Part shown: positions 45,859 through 55,459 of the stretch, piece after piece
Position numbering within the stretch: the first letter of the stretch is position 1
Layout of the letters: each line of letters begins with the position of its first letter
Source of the DNA: Thermococcus sp. 2319x1
GTDB taxonomy: Archaea; Methanobacteriota_B; Thermococci; Thermococcales; Thermococcaceae
Length of the DNA: 64,000 bases
Assembly: GCF_001484685.1 (NCBI RefSeq)
Contig: NZ_CP012200.1
Coordinates: 56,321-120,320, forward strand
Reading direction: 5' to 3'
Notes under the pieces: generated by a model
Told to the model about the DNA's origin: nothing
The model's database searches: none
What the model saw: only the letters and a program-made list of their open reading frames with translations
Position numbers and translations under genes: made by a program

Positions 45859-47621
45859 AATCCATCTTCAATGACTCTTCCGTCGTATACTTGATAGCTT
45901 GCTAGATAGTATGTTGGATTTTTGTATTTTCTTGTTCCATATCTATCCGCTCCGGCGATCCATATTATGTAGTTGTCTTCCCGATATGGGTTTCTTATTG
46001 CCATTATTACGGATGTAAAGGGCGAGCTGTAGGTTTTTTCGGTGAATTCAATCTCTTTTATGTATTGATCCGTTATTAAGAACGTTCTGACGTTTTCGAA
46101 TTCGGCATTTTTCTCCAAAATCCATGTTCCATTTGAGGGCACAAATCTTAAGGGGAAGCCCTCGTCCAGTTGATCCACAACTTTATTACTCAAAGGGCCG
46201 CCTATGAGGATCATATCCTTCTCTAAATCTTCCTTAGTTATCTCCATATCGCTCTTTATTTCAACTTTTACCTCCCCCATCCACTGAGAGTAGAACCTCT
46301 GGAGATAATCTTTAACGATTTCGGCCGTTTCTCTATCGTAATCCACACCATTTTTGTCAGGATTCTGTGTGCCATAGACTATGATTATTTCTCCCTCCTT
46401 CACTCCATCGTCCAGTGCCCTCAATGGGGTTACCGGTACCTTTTCTTCATAAAGGGTTTTTGCTTCGCTTTCGGGCACCTTATGAGCCAACTCTGTTAGC
46501 ATGTTGAAGATGTACTCCTCCAAGGGCCTGTTATTCTCAATGGCAATCTTGGCATATTTTTCGTATAGCCCTATAACATCCTTGATCCAAAATTCTCCCC
46601 ATGCTTTCTTCATCTGAAGGGAAAGCTCGGCATAGTCCTTGTTTATTCCGCTTAGGGCAAAGTACGCCCAGGCATCTGCAAAGCTTTCGTATATCATGGT
46701 TGTATCGCTCCAAAAGTGTATGTCATAGGTTGCCAAGTAAGGCATGTCCTCCTCTATGGTGTCTTCGAGGTATTTGAGGGGCTTTACTTTGTATTCGTAA
46801 TACTCGTTGAGCTTGGCTGTAGTTAGGTCGTGTCCAAGCTCATGGTAGATAAACTCCAGAATCCACAATCTGTCAAATTCTGAATTGTCCACATAGACGC
46901 TGTTCAGCGGAAGCCCGAATATAGTATCCTTTGCTCTAAGAAAGCCCCAGTATGTTTTGGGAGGGTTTCTTCTGACCAATGGAAGCATTCCTCCGGAGCC
47001 GTAGATTACAGTTTCATTCACTTTTTCCCTAAAGCTGTGTCCGTGAATGCAGACTAAATGGGGAAAATGAAACTCGAAGCGGACTTTGCTCAGGTCCATA
47101 TATGCTTCCATAAACTCATCTGGTGGGAGTAGAGTTATGGCAGAAGCATAAACTTCCAGATCTTGCTTGTAATAGTTTTCATGCTTCCTGAAGAACTCCA
47201 TAAAATTCGTATCATGGGAGAATTCCCTCAGGGCGTCCACTATTTCGTCAAGCTCTTGCTCCTGCCATTCGGTGTAGATCCTCTCCATCTCCGGTGGCTC
47301 CGAGAACTGCAGAAGGTACGCGTCAATGATGAATAGCCTGTAGTCCCTCTCCGGAATAGTCTTTGCATTCTTGAAATATTCCCTAAGTATCTCTACCGCT
47401 CTGTGGTTTCTGTATTTCCAAAACCAGCGTTTCACATCGTCGATGTATTCCCCCCTGTTGATTACGAACTCGTCGTGACCAAATGCAAGGTAGTAAACAA
47501 TGGATAGGAGCTCTTCATTTGGGTTTATCTTTATTAGAACACTGTTCCGCTGGAACTGGTACGCACTAACGTTTGGAGCCAGGAGAAAGATAAGCAGGAG
47601 TGCCAAGAGCCTGCGCTTCAT
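45849..47621 (-). CDS. Secreted HExxH metalloprotease-like protein, paralogue 2 (DUF4932-like)
   Basis: 590 residues from ATG 47621, with GTGATGGAT before it. Signal peptide KRRLLALLLIFLLAPNVSA. Zinc motif HELGHDLTT in FIYHELGHDL, a later ESFADAWAYFALSG as possible third ligand, then the S-layer-like C-terminal part VYGTQNPDKNGVDYD, MILIGGPLSNKV and IAGADRYGT. Paralogue of 4757-6427 with identical domain order (INPNEELLSIVYYLAF here, VNPNLELFAVVYILAF there). No radical SAM gene follows this copy. Predicted surface peptidase or S-layer-associated protein. Confidence 0.75.
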   Translation of the reverse strand: MKRRLLALLLIFLLAPNVSAYQFQRNSVLIKINPNEELLSIVYYLAFGHDEFVINRGEYIDDVKRWFWKYRNHRAVEILREYFKNAKTIPERDYRLFIIDAYLLQFSEPPEMERIYTEWQEQELDEIVDALREFSHDTNFMEFFRKHENYYKQDLEVYASAITLLPPDEFMEAYMDLSKVRFEFHFPHLVCIHGHSFREKVNETVIYGSGGMLPLVRRNPPKTYWGFLRAKDTIFGLPLNSVYVDNSEFDRLWILEFIYHELGHDLTTAKLNEYYEYKVKPLKYLEDTIEEDMPYLATYDIHFWSDTTMIYESFADAWAYFALSGINKDYAELSLQMKKAWGEFWIKDVIGLYEKYAKIAIENNRPLEEYIFNMLTELAHKVPESEAKTLYEEKVPVTPLRALDDGVKEGEIIIVYGTQNPDKNGVDYDRETAEIVKDYLQRFYSQWMGEVKVEIKSDMEITKEDLEKDMILIGGPLSNKVVDQLDEGFPLRFVPSNGTWILEKNAEFENVRTFLITDQYIKEIEFTEKTYSSPFTSVIMAIRNPYREDNYIIWIAGADRYGTRKYKNPTYYLASYQVYDGRVIEDGFYS

Positions 47622-47645
47622 ATCCATCACACTAATTTTTCATTG

Positions 47646-47681
47646 CGGTATATTTAAACTCTCTGCGAAACTTTAAAATAC
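47646..47681. promoter_or_regulatory. Symmetric divergent promoter
   Basis: GGTATATTTAAA and TTTAAAATACC form an imperfect inverted repeat around GCGAAAC. Each arm can serve as a TATA box, one for the HExxH gene (minus) and one for the metal-binding protein gene (plus). Confidence 0.45.
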
Positions 47682-47696
47682 CATGCTCCAATTCTG

Positions 47697-47710
47697 TTAG
47701 GGTGACCTAA
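47697..47710 (+). promoter_or_regulatory. TTAGG-N4-CCTAA operator overlapping a ribosome site
   Basis: TTAGG-GTGA-CCTAA is a perfect inverted repeat ending one base before the ATG of the metal-binding protein and including the GGGTGA ribosome site. The half site resembles that of DtxR/IdeR/MntR-type metal repressors. Confidence 0.5.
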
Positions 47711-47711
47711 A

Positions 47712-48683
47712 ATGAAGAGGATGGTGATACTTTTTGTGCTTACCCTTCTTCTGGCTCCATTAACTACCGCCCAGGAAAAACCTCTAATAATAACAAGCAT
47801 AGCCCCAATAGCGGAGATACTTAGGGAAGCTTTTGGAGATATCTTTCAGGTGGAATACCTTGTTCCCCTCGGCGTTGATCCCCATCAATACCAGCTTACA
47901 CCGGAGCAGATTGAAGAGATTCAAAGGGCAGATGTTATAGTTACAATTGGTCACTTGCCAGCTGAAGAAAAAATAGAGGAACTTGAGCGAGAAGGCATCT
48001 TGAAAGGTAAGGTTCTTGGGATAAAGGATTATCAGAGATACGGCTTTCGCTATTTACCGGAGAGGTGGTACAGCAACAAGTACAATCCCCACGGTATTTG
48101 GCTTGACCCCTACAATGCCCTTGCCATAGCTGAAGCCGTAAAGGATGCTTTAGCTAACTCCCCTGCATACGCCTCCATAGGTTCTCGGTTTTCAGAGTTT
48201 GAGGCAAAACTCAGAGGGATTATCCTGGCATATCAAAAATTGGGCTTGGAAGGGAAGAAGGCATTGATAGAGCTCCCCTCTCAACAGTACACTTTGGAGT
48301 GGATGGGGATTGAGGCGATTGGGTCTATAAAACCTGAAGAAGAAGTTCCAGCTAAGAGTGTGGATGAGCTCCTTACTGTTGCAAAAACAGTTGATGTGAT
48401 AGTTTACTCGGAGGAATCCCCAGAACCTTTGAAAAGTGCTGCCCTTGAGCTTTCAAAAAGAACAGGAGTTCCGGCGGTCAAAGTTTCGGTTATGTGGAGT
48501 GGGAGGAATTATACCGAAGTTTTAGCCCAAAATTCTGCCAACATAGCATCAGCATTTGGAATCTATGCTCCGCAACAAGGGCAAACTTTCAAGCAAACAA
48601 ACCTCAACATGACGTATATCCTTCTTGCCTTCGTGTTAGGAATCACCCTCGGAACAGCTCTCGGTGTGATAATAAAAAAGTAG
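47712..48683 (+). CDS. Metal ABC transporter substrate-binding protein (ZnuA/TroA type) with C-terminal anchor
   Basis: 323 residues, ATG. Signal peptide ends LAPLTTA; there is no lipobox. Cluster A-I metal-binding fold: GVDPHQYQLTPEQI, TIGHLPAEE and NPHGIWLDP supply His ligands. A C-terminal membrane helix (ILLAFVLGITLGTALGVII, then KK) replaces the lipid anchor. Neither permease nor ATPase lies next to it. Zinc or manganese are family ligands. A DtxR-like inverted repeat covers its ribosome site. Confidence 0.8.
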   Translation: MKRMVILFVLTLLLAPLTTAQEKPLIITSIAPIAEILREAFGDIFQVEYLVPLGVDPHQYQLTPEQIEEIQRADVIVTIGHLPAEEKIEELEREGILKGKVLGIKDYQRYGFRYLPERWYSNKYNPHGIWLDPYNALAIAEAVKDALANSPAYASIGSRFSEFEAKLRGIILAYQKLGLEGKKALIELPSQQYTLEWMGIEAIGSIKPEEEVPAKSVDELLTVAKTVDVIVYSEESPEPLKSAALELSKRTGVPAVKVSVMWSGRNYTEVLAQNSANIASAFGIYAPQQGQTFKQTNLNMTYILLAFVLGITLGTALGVIIKK

Positions 48684-48689
48684 GGGAGT

Positions 48690-49595
48690 TCACTCTCTCT
48701 TGTAGGGCTTTCCATCGGCCTTTGGAGGTCTTACTTTTCCTATTATTCCTGCCACAATGATCAATGTCACTAGGTATGGAAGTGTAGCAACAAACTGCCA
48801 TGGAATGATTCTCTGAACCTCTGGATTCGTTCTTACCCACACTGAGAGGTTGTCGAAGAATCCGAAAATGAATCCTCCAAGGAGAGCCCTTAAGGGGTTC
48901 CATCCGCTGAACACCATATTTGCCAGGGCGATAAATCCTCTACCTGCTGAAAGCTGTTTTGTAACCGTTCCAAGCCAGTCTACACTCATGAATGCCCCGC
49001 CAAGTCCTGCAAGCGTTGCTCCATACACGGTGGCTAAAAATCTATAGCGCTCAACGTTTATACCTAAAGCATCCGCTGCTTCCGGATTTTCACCTACCGC
49101 TCTTATTCTAAGTCCTAATGGGGTTCTGAAGAGAACCCAGTGGGTCAAGAGTGCTATGGCAATCGTCACAAGGACCATTGGGCTTAAACTTCCATAGGGG
49201 GTGTTTATTATCGGTGTAACCCTGAAGTTCGTCGGGACTTGATGCTGACCTGCGGTTCCCCAGTATGCTGGAATTCCAAAGGCCACAACACCCAATGCGA
49301 GAAGGTTAACTCCTATACCCGGAATCACGTGGTCTCCCTTTAGATAGACGGTGATAAACCCGTGGAGCATCCCGAGGAGTATCCCTATAAAAGCCCCACC
49401 AAGAAGACCTATCCATGGACTTCCGGTGATTTCTGCGAATATTGCTCCGAAGAAGGCACTCATGAGGAGTATTCCCTCATATCCTATGTTTACCACACCT
49501 GCCCTCTCGCTCACCACAGCGCCCACGCTTGTGAGCACCAGTGGAACCATTGCCGTTAGTGCTCCTATAAGCGTTGAAATGACTGCCTCAATCAT
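48690..49595 (-). CDS. Nucleoside ABC transporter permease 2 (YufQ/NupQ-like)
   Basis: 301 residues. Branched-chain/ribose-type permease with EraGVVNIGYEGILLMSAFFG (GxxNIGxEG motif), GENPEAADALGINVERYR and LLGGFIFGFFD. About eight helices. Overlaps the other permease gene by 4 bases. With the BMP protein and ATPase it forms a nucleoside/purine importer. Confidence 0.88.
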   Translation of the reverse strand: MIEAVISTLIGALTAMVPLVLTSVGAVVSERAGVVNIGYEGILLMSAFFGAIFAEITGSPWIGLLGGAFIGILLGMLHGFITVYLKGDHVIPGIGVNLLALGVVAFGIPAYWGTAGQHQVPTNFRVTPIINTPYGSLSPMVLVTIAIALLTHWVLFRTPLGLRIRAVGENPEAADALGINVERYRFLATVYGATLAGLGGAFMSVDWLGTVTKQLSAGRGFIALANMVFSGWNPLRALLGGFIFGFFDNLSVWVRTNPEVQRIIPWQFVATLPYLVTLIIVAGIIGKVRPPKADGKPYKRE

Positions 49596-50623
49596 CTTCT
49601 CACCACCCTCCTTAGAAGGTCTAAAAGTCCCGGTACTGCAACGGCAACAACTATCACACCCTGAACCATTCTCACCATCTCTAACGGCACTCCTGCTTCA
49701 ATCTGCATAGCCGTGGCTCCAGCTTTAAGCATTCCAAAGAATATGCCACTGAATATTATTCCAAGAGGATGGTTCCTTCCAACCAGTGAAACACCTATCC
49801 CATCAAATCCGTAGCCGTAGATGTTCGCCATTCCCTGGCTTATTGCATAGCTTGGAGGCCTCCCCATGACTTCCGTTGCACCAGCAAGGCCGCTCATGAT
49901 GCCTCCAAGTAGGAAAGACCATATAACCGCTTTCTTTGGGTTTATTCCACCATAGCGGGCTGCCCTTTCGTTGTATCCGCTCACCCTAAGTTCATACCCC
50001 AACTCGGTGTGCCAGAGAATGTAGTATGTGATGAGAGCTGCTATTATTGAAATTGCAAAGGCCCATGAAAGCTCACTCCCTTTCATTATTATCGGAAGCC
50101 TTGCACTAACTGGAACCGCTATTGTCTTGTTCGGATCCTCTGGATTGGGTATTTTTTGCAGGACTATGTAGAGGGCTATGAAGTAGGCTATCCAGTTGAG
50201 CATGATCGTTGATACGACCTCATTTACCCCTCTTAGAACCTTTAAAAATGCCGGGATTGCCATCCACGCGATTCCCGCTATTATCCCACCAAGAAGGCCC
50301 ATTAAAATGTTTCCCCAGAGGTTTGTTAGCAGGATCGCCACTATAGCTCCAAAATACACTGTTCCTTCTCCGCCGATGTTGAAAAGTCCCGTTCTGGCCC
50401 CTATTCCAAAGGTCAAGGCGGTTAATATTATGGGGGTTGCTGCACTCAGTGTCATGGCCCATCCGTACTTTGAGCCTATTGCTCCGTCGAAAAGTGCCAC
50501 GTAAGCCTTAATTGGGCTGTAGCCTGAGAAGGCCAATACGATTCCCCCAACTACAATCCCAATTACTATTGCTATCATGCTTTCTACAAACGGCTTCGCG
50601 AATCCTTTGATGTCAACTCTCAT
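49592..50623 (-). CDS. Nucleoside ABC transporter permease 1 (YufP/NupP-like)
   Basis: 343 residues. GIGARTGLFNIGGEGTVYFG and SGYNERAARYGGINPKKAV are family motifs; VEGGLLGGIM-like loops contact the ATPase. About nine helices. Overlaps the ATPase gene by 11 bases and the second permease by 4, so the operon is tightly coupled. Confidence 0.88.
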   Translation of the reverse strand: MRVDIKGFAKPFVESMIAIVIGIVVGGIVLAFSGYSPIKAYVALFDGAIGSKYGWAMTLSAATPIILTALTFGIGARTGLFNIGGEGTVYFGAIVAILLTNLWGNILMGLLGGIIAGIAWMAIPAFLKVLRGVNEVVSTIMLNWIAYFIALYIVLQKIPNPEDPNKTIAVPVSARLPIIMKGSELSWAFAISIIAALITYYILWHTELGYELRVSGYNERAARYGGINPKKAVIWSFLLGGIMSGLAGATEVMGRPPSYAISQGMANIYGYGFDGIGVSLVGRNHPLGIIFSGIFFGMLKAGATAMQIEAGVPLEMVRMVQGVIVVAVAVPGLLDLLRRVVRR

Positions 50624-52142
50624 GCTTGATACCTCCCATCATCAGTCCTATCTGCTCTTCGGTAACCTCTTCGGGCTTTGCTATACCTACGAATTGACCC
50701 TCGTAGATTATTGCCATCCTGTCACTGAGCTGTAGCACCTCATCCAAGTCCGCAGAGACCAGAAGAACAGCTTTGTTCTCGTTTCTAAGCTTTATCAGGT
50801 AGTTTCTTATGTACTCGGTTGATGCTACATCCACTCCCCTCGTTGGCTGAGATGCGATTATAAATTCGGGCTCTTTGCTGACTTCCCTTGCAACTATGAG
50901 CTTTTGCTGGTTTCCTCCGCTCAGGCTCTTTACGGGGGCATCTATGCTGGGGACAACAACTTCAAAATCCTTAACAAGTTTTGTCGCATGTTCTTTAACC
51001 CTATCCCATCTTATAAGTCCCAATGGGCCCCGGAAATTTTCTCTCCAGTGGAGTCCGAGGATTGAATTTTCGGCTACACTCATCTCTGTGACCAGCCCCA
51101 TATGTATCCTGTCCTCCGGAATATGTGCCACTCCGAGATCATAGAGCTCCCTTGGTGGTCTACCGGTTATATCTTTGCCGTTAAGGAGTATTTTGCCTTT
51201 CTCTACCTTTCTTAACCCGCTTATCGCCTCTATAAGCTCGGTTTGCCCGTTGCCCTCTACACCAGCTATCCCGAATATCTCTCCTGCCCTCACCTCAAAT
51301 GTGAGTCCCCTTACGGCATCTTCCCCTCTATCCCCTTTTACCCATAGGTCTTTTACTTCAAGCACGGGGCTTCCAGCCTCTTTGGGTGGTTTCTCTATCC
51401 TGAGGACAACCTCTCTCCCGACCATCATTTTGGCGAGTTCTTTTGGAGATGTTTCGCTTGTGTTGACGGTTCCTATCACTTCCCCCTTTCTCAGAACGGT
51501 TACCCTGTCGGTTATCTCCATGACCTCCCTGAGCTTGTGGCTTATGAATATTATCGTTGTCCCCTGTGCCTTTAGCTTTCTGAGAACATTAAAGAGTTCC
51601 TTGACCTCTATCGGTGTTAACACTGCAGTTGGCTCATCCAGGATGAGAACATCAACATCTCTATACAAGGTTTTTAATATCTCGATTCTCTGCTGAACTC
51701 CCACCGGAAGGTTTTCAACGGGTACATCGAGGGGGACTTGGAAGTTTAACTCATCCATAAGTTTTTGCAGCTTTCCCTTTGCTTTCTCAACATCTATCTT
51801 TGAGAAAAGCCCGTGACCTTCCATTCCAAGTATGATATTATGAAGACCATCAAAAACGTCAACAAGGGTAAAATGCTGATGAACCATCCCAATTCCATTC
51901 GCAAGGGCATCGGCGGGGCTCTTAAACCTCACTTCTTTACCATTAACAAAGATTTTACCCTCTGTTGGATGGAGCATTCCAGAGAGGATTTTCATTAAGG
52001 TTGTTTTTCCGGCTCCATTCTCACCCAATAAACCGTGAATCTCACCTTTTTTTACGGAAAAATCAACGCCTTTCAGGGCCTTTGTTCCATCTGGATATAT
52101 CTTGACGATTCCTTTCATCTCGATAATTGGAACTTCCTTCAT
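50613..52142 (-). CDS. Nucleoside ABC transporter, double ATPase
   Basis: 509 residues, ATG. Two ABC domains in tandem: first with Walker A GLLGENGAGKTT, signature-type VGVQQRIEILKTL, Walker B VLILDEPTAV; second with GVEGNGQTEL (degenerate Walker A, as in ribose/RbsA-type proteins), LSGGNQQKLIVAREV and FIIASQPTRG. Energises import of nucleosides together with the two permeases. Confidence 0.92.
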   Translation of the reverse strand: MKEVPIIEMKGIVKIYPDGTKALKGVDFSVKKGEIHGLLGENGAGKTTLMKILSGMLHPTEGKIFVNGKEVRFKSPADALANGIGMVHQHFTLVDVFDGLHNIILGMEGHGLFSKIDVEKAKGKLQKLMDELNFQVPLDVPVENLPVGVQQRIEILKTLYRDVDVLILDEPTAVLTPIEVKELFNVLRKLKAQGTTIIFISHKLREVMEITDRVTVLRKGEVIGTVNTSETSPKELAKMMVGREVVLRIEKPPKEAGSPVLEVKDLWVKGDRGEDAVRGLTFEVRAGEIFGIAGVEGNGQTELIEAISGLRKVEKGKILLNGKDITGRPPRELYDLGVAHIPEDRIHMGLVTEMSVAENSILGLHWRENFRGPLGLIRWDRVKEHATKLVKDFEVVVPSIDAPVKSLSGGNQQKLIVAREVSKEPEFIIASQPTRGVDVASTEYIRNYLIKLRNENKAVLLVSADLDEVLQLSDRMAIIYEGQFVGIAKPEEVTEEQIGLMMGGIKHES

Positions 52143-52187
52143 AAATGCACCCCCAAGAAGCTGTAAAAGTTAAAATAGAAAGGGAAA

Positions 52188-53456
52188 TCAGCTGCTTTCC
52201 CACTGCTTTGCAAGTTCTTCCATTTCTTGCCATGTTTGGGCGTTTCTTAGGGCTTCTATCTGGTCTTTTGTGGTTGCCATTGGGATCTTTATCTCTCCGC
52301 TCTTGATTTTCTCTTCGAGCTCACTCACCGCTTGCCAAATCCAGTCTGGAACTTGCTTTCTTGTCTCCTCGAGCTTGGCAAATAGCTCATCTTCGCTGGT
52401 AAAGCGGAGCTCCTTGAGCTTCTGCTTCTTGGTTTCCTCTGGCAGTGAGTTGAACATCTCCTTGACATCGTCGATAGTGCTTACCCCAACACCGCCCTCT
52501 TTGAGTCCGAGCTCCATTATTCCTCCTTGCCAGTTGCCCTTGACGGCCATCTCCACAGCCTTGTATACACCCACATCGACCCTCTTCATCATTGAAGCTA
52601 TTATAACCCCCGGCTTAATCCAGTCTTGAGCTGAGTCAACACCTACTGCAAACGGTGGTCCCATGTCTTTTCCTTGGCTCTGGAGGTACTCATAGACGGC
52701 ATCGAAGACACCCAATCCTACTGCACCGGCTATTTGGTAAATTACCCACGCTCCTTGCCCGAGCTGGGCTTGAGCGGCTGTTTTACCCTTTGCGGGGTCC
52801 GTGAATGAGCCGGTGTAAGTGTATAAGATGTCAATGTTAACATCTTTTCCGGTCTTTTGCTTGTAGTAATCCTCTGCCCAGGCCACGCCAAATCTGTAGC
52901 CGCCCTCAAACTTGTAAAGCACTGGGATTTCAATACCAAGAACGGCTCCAACTTTGTCTTTGCCGTCGTTAGCAGCAATTAAACCGGCCAAAGCTCCTAT
53001 TAGGGCTGAACCTTCATTCTCTTTAAAGAGAATGCTCACGACATTTGGCTTGTCTGGGACAAACCCATCAACTATGGCGAACTTCTGGTTGGGGAACTCA
53101 TCTGCTACTTGCTTTATTGCATCGGTCATCATAAATCCAACTGCTATAATGATGTTGTATTCCCCCTTTTGGGCTAAGCTTCTGAGGTTTGGCAAGTAAT
53201 CAGACTCACTGTTGCTTTGTACTTCCTTAAGCTCGAGGTTGAAGTCCTTTGCAGCCCTTGAGGCACCTAGGTATGCCATATCGTTGAAGCTAAGATCACC
53301 TCTTCCACCGACATCATAAACCACTGCAATTTTTCCCGCGTATTGGGGAGTGCTTGTTTGGGTTTCTGTCTTTCCTCCCCCGCCAATACAGCCACTTACA
53401 GCAACGCTAAATAGTAAAATCCCTACTAAAAACACTACTAATCCTCTATTCTTCAT
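52188..53456 (-). CDS. BMP-family substrate-binding lipoprotein (nucleoside)
   Basis: 422 residues, ATG behind GGAGGTCGATC. Lipobox VSGC at C23, Thr/Ser/Gln-rich linker, then the BMP fold: VYDVGGRGDLSFNDMAYLG, AVGFMMTDAIKQVADEFP, FAIVDGF and PPFAVGVDSAQDW. PnrA-like proteins bind purine nucleosides. First gene of the four-gene operon; TATA box at 53511-53525. Confidence 0.92.
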   Translation of the reverse strand: MKNRGLVVFLVGILLFSVAVSGCIGGGGKTETQTSTPQYAGKIAVVYDVGGRGDLSFNDMAYLGASRAAKDFNLELKEVQSNSESDYLPNLRSLAQKGEYNIIIAVGFMMTDAIKQVADEFPNQKFAIVDGFVPDKPNVVSILFKENEGSALIGALAGLIAANDGKDKVGAVLGIEIPVLYKFEGGYRFGVAWAEDYYKQKTGKDVNIDILYTYTGSFTDPAKGKTAAQAQLGQGAWVIYQIAGAVGLGVFDAVYEYLQSQGKDMGPPFAVGVDSAQDWIKPGVIIASMMKRVDVGVYKAVEMAVKGNWQGGIMELGLKEGGVGVSTIDDVKEMFNSLPEETKKQKLKELRFTSEDELFAKLEETRKQVPDWIWQAVSELEEKIKSGEIKIPMATTKDQIEALRNAQTWQEMEELAKQWESS

Positions 53457-53510
53457 TAGATCGACCTCCAGAGGGAGTTATCGTATGAGGGTGAGAACAA
53501 AAAGATATAT

Positions 53511-53525
53511 ACTTTATGGTTATTT
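53511..53525. promoter_or_regulatory. TATA box of the nucleoside transporter operon
   Basis: AAAGATATATACTTT is nearly symmetric. On the minus strand it reads AAAGTATATATCTTT, 55-69 bases from the start of the BMP gene. A separate TTTTTAAAGG at about 53542-53552 probably serves the gene on the plus strand. Confidence 0.5.
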
Positions 53526-53580
53526 TTGGCAACTGCCTCAGGTTTTTAAAGGGTCTAATTCTACTGAGTGGGGGAGTGAT

Positions 53581-54036
53581 ATGCTTGAAGAGATAGCGAG
53601 CCTTGAAAGGGGTGTGGTTTTACTTACAGGGGATGCCAAGAGGCTTGCAAGGATATTCCTCAACCTGTGGCTTTCTAAAGGTAAAGTTTTCCTTGTGGAA
53701 TACCTTCCTTTTGAGGTTGATTATCCAGAGAAGGTCTTCATAGGGAGCATTGAAGAAGGATTTGAGTTTGATGGCTATGTGATTTATTCACTTCTTTCCA
53801 GACCAAAACCGGAGAGAGCCAAGTATTACTCGTTCATAGCAGAACATAGGGATAAACTTATCCTTATATACGAGCCCAAGTACCTCAGAGACTCCCTATT
53901 TAGATATGCTCTCAAGGATTTGGTGGATTATCTGGTCGCCTATAAGCGCGAGACCATGGGAATGGATAGAGTTGACGTTTACAAGCTTGAAGGGGGCAGA
54001 GTGGCTAAAAAGAAAACCTACGTGAGGAGATTTTGA
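53581..54036 (+). CDS. Conserved hypothetical protein
   Basis: 151 residues, ATG 53581 behind GGGGGAGTGAT. Alternating strand/helix pattern (GVVLLTGDAKRLARIFLNLW, GKVFLVEYLPF, DKLILIYEPKYLRDSLFR) suggests a Rossmann-like or degenerate RecA-like fold but there is no P-loop. C-terminus basic (AKKKTYVRRF). Not recognised. Monocistronic, divergent from the nucleoside transporter. Confidence 0.6.
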   Translation: MLEEIASLERGVVLLTGDAKRLARIFLNLWLSKGKVFLVEYLPFEVDYPEKVFIGSIEEGFEFDGYVIYSLLSRPKPERAKYYSFIAEHRDKLILIYEPKYLRDSLFRYALKDLVDYLVAYKRETMGMDRVDVYKLEGGRVAKKKTYVRRF

Positions 54037-54108
54037 GAGAGATGAAATAAAAAATCTTTTAAGTTGGCTGCGTACTTTTTAGTGTTTAGCGTTCATAGGG
54101 TGATTCTC

Positions 54109-55458
54109 ATGGGGAAGTACTTCGGGACGAGCGGTATAAGGGAAGTCGTTAATGAGAAATTGACTCCGGATCTCGCCCTGAAGGTCGGAAAGGCATTGGG
54201 GACTTTCCTTGGCGAGGGGAGGGTAGTTGTCGGCATGGATACTAGAACTAGCGGCGAGATGCTTAAAAATGCCCTAATCTCAGGTCTTTTGAGCACTGGA
54301 GTTGATGTTATTGACATAGGTCTTTCTCCCACTCCATTAACGGGCTTTGCAATAAGGCTCTATGAGGCAAATGCGGGAGTAACCATCACCGCTTCCCACA
54401 ATCCCCCCCAGTACAACGGCATAAAGGTATGGCAGGCGAGCGGAATGGCCTATACAAGCGAGATGGAGAGTGAGCTGGAGAGAATTCTTGAAGAGGAGAA
54501 GTTCCAGCAGGCATCTTGGGATAGAATAGGAAAGCTAACAAAGGCTGATCCAAAAGAGGAGTACATAAAAAAAGCCCTCGAAATGGTGGAACTTTCAAAA
54601 AGCTACAAGGTTGTTGTTGACTGTGGAAACGGCGCCGGGAGCATAGTTTCGCCCTACCTTCAGAGGGAGCTTGGAAATAAAGTTATCTCGCTCAACTCCC
54701 ACCCGAGCGGCTTCTTTGTGAGGGAGCTCGAGCCAAACGCTAAAAGCCTTTCAGCCCTTTCGAGGGCTGTTAAGTCCCTTGGGGCTGATGTTGGCATAGC
54801 ACACGATGGAGATGCAGATAGGATTGGCGTCGTTGACGATCGGGGGAACTTTGTGGAGTATGAAGTTATGCTCTCCCTCATAAGCGGCTACATGCTGAGA
54901 AAGTTTGGGAAAGGAAAGATTATCACCACAGTTGATGCCGGTTTTGCCTTGGATGATTACGTTAGACCTTTGGGTGGGGAGGTTGTGAGGGTAAGGGTCG
55001 GAGACGTTGCGGTTGCGGAAGGAATAATGAGGGAAGAAGCAATCTTCGGCGGCGAGCCCTCTGGAACCTGGATAATCCCGCAGTGGAACCTCACTCCTGA
55101 CGGAATCTTTGCCGGGGCTTTGGTTCTTGAGATGATCGACAGACTCGGCCCGATAAGCGAGCTTGCCAAAGAAGTCCCGCGCTACGTAACCTTAAGGGCA
55201 AAGATACCCTGTCCCAACGGGAAGAAGGCGAAGGCGATGGAGATAATAGCCCGCGAGGCCCTAAAGACGTTCGACTACAACAGGCTCATCGACATCGACG
55301 GAATCAGGATAGAGAACTCCGACTGGTGGATTCTCTTCAGGCCCAGCGGCACGGAGCCGATAATGAGGATAACCCTTGAGGCCCACACGGAGGAGAAGGC
55401 GAGGGAACTGATGGAGAGGGCGGAGAGGCTCGTGAGGAGGGCCATCGAGGAGGCCTGA
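54109..55458 (+). CDS. glmM: Phosphoglucosamine/phosphohexose mutase
   Basis: 449 residues, ATG 54109 behind GGGTGAT. Four-domain phosphohexomutase: YFGTSGIRE at the start, phosphoserine S96 in [12 protein letters not shown], metal loop [10 protein letters not shown], sugar loop GGEPSGTWI and phosphate loop [12 protein letters not shown]. All catalytic elements are present. Named phosphoglucosamine or phosphomannomutase in related archaea; substrate cannot be fixed. The base composition changes within the gene: the last ~250 bases are clearly GC-richer than the first two thirds and match the decayed DNA that follows. Confidence 0.9.
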   Translation: MGKYFGTSGIREVVNEKLTPDLALKVGKALGTFLGEGRVVVGMDTRTSGEMLKNALISGLLSTGVDVIDIGLSPTPLTGFAIRLYEANAGVTITASHNPPQYNGIKVWQASGMAYTSEMESELERILEEEKFQQASWDRIGKLTKADPKEEYIKKALEMVELSKSYKVVVDCGNGAGSIVSPYLQRELGNKVISLNSHPSGFFVRELEPNAKSLSALSRAVKSLGADVGIAHDGDADRIGVVDDRGNFVEYEVMLSLISGYMLRKFGKGKIITTVDAGFALDDYVRPLGGEVVRVRVGDVAVAEGIMREEAIFGGEPSGTWIIPQWNLTPDGIFAGALVLEMIDRLGPISELAKEVPRYVTLRAKIPCPNGKKAKAMEIIAREALKTFDYNRLIDIDGIRIENSDWWILFRPSGTEPIMRITLEAHTEEKARELMERAERLVRRAIEEA

Positions 55459-55459
55459 A

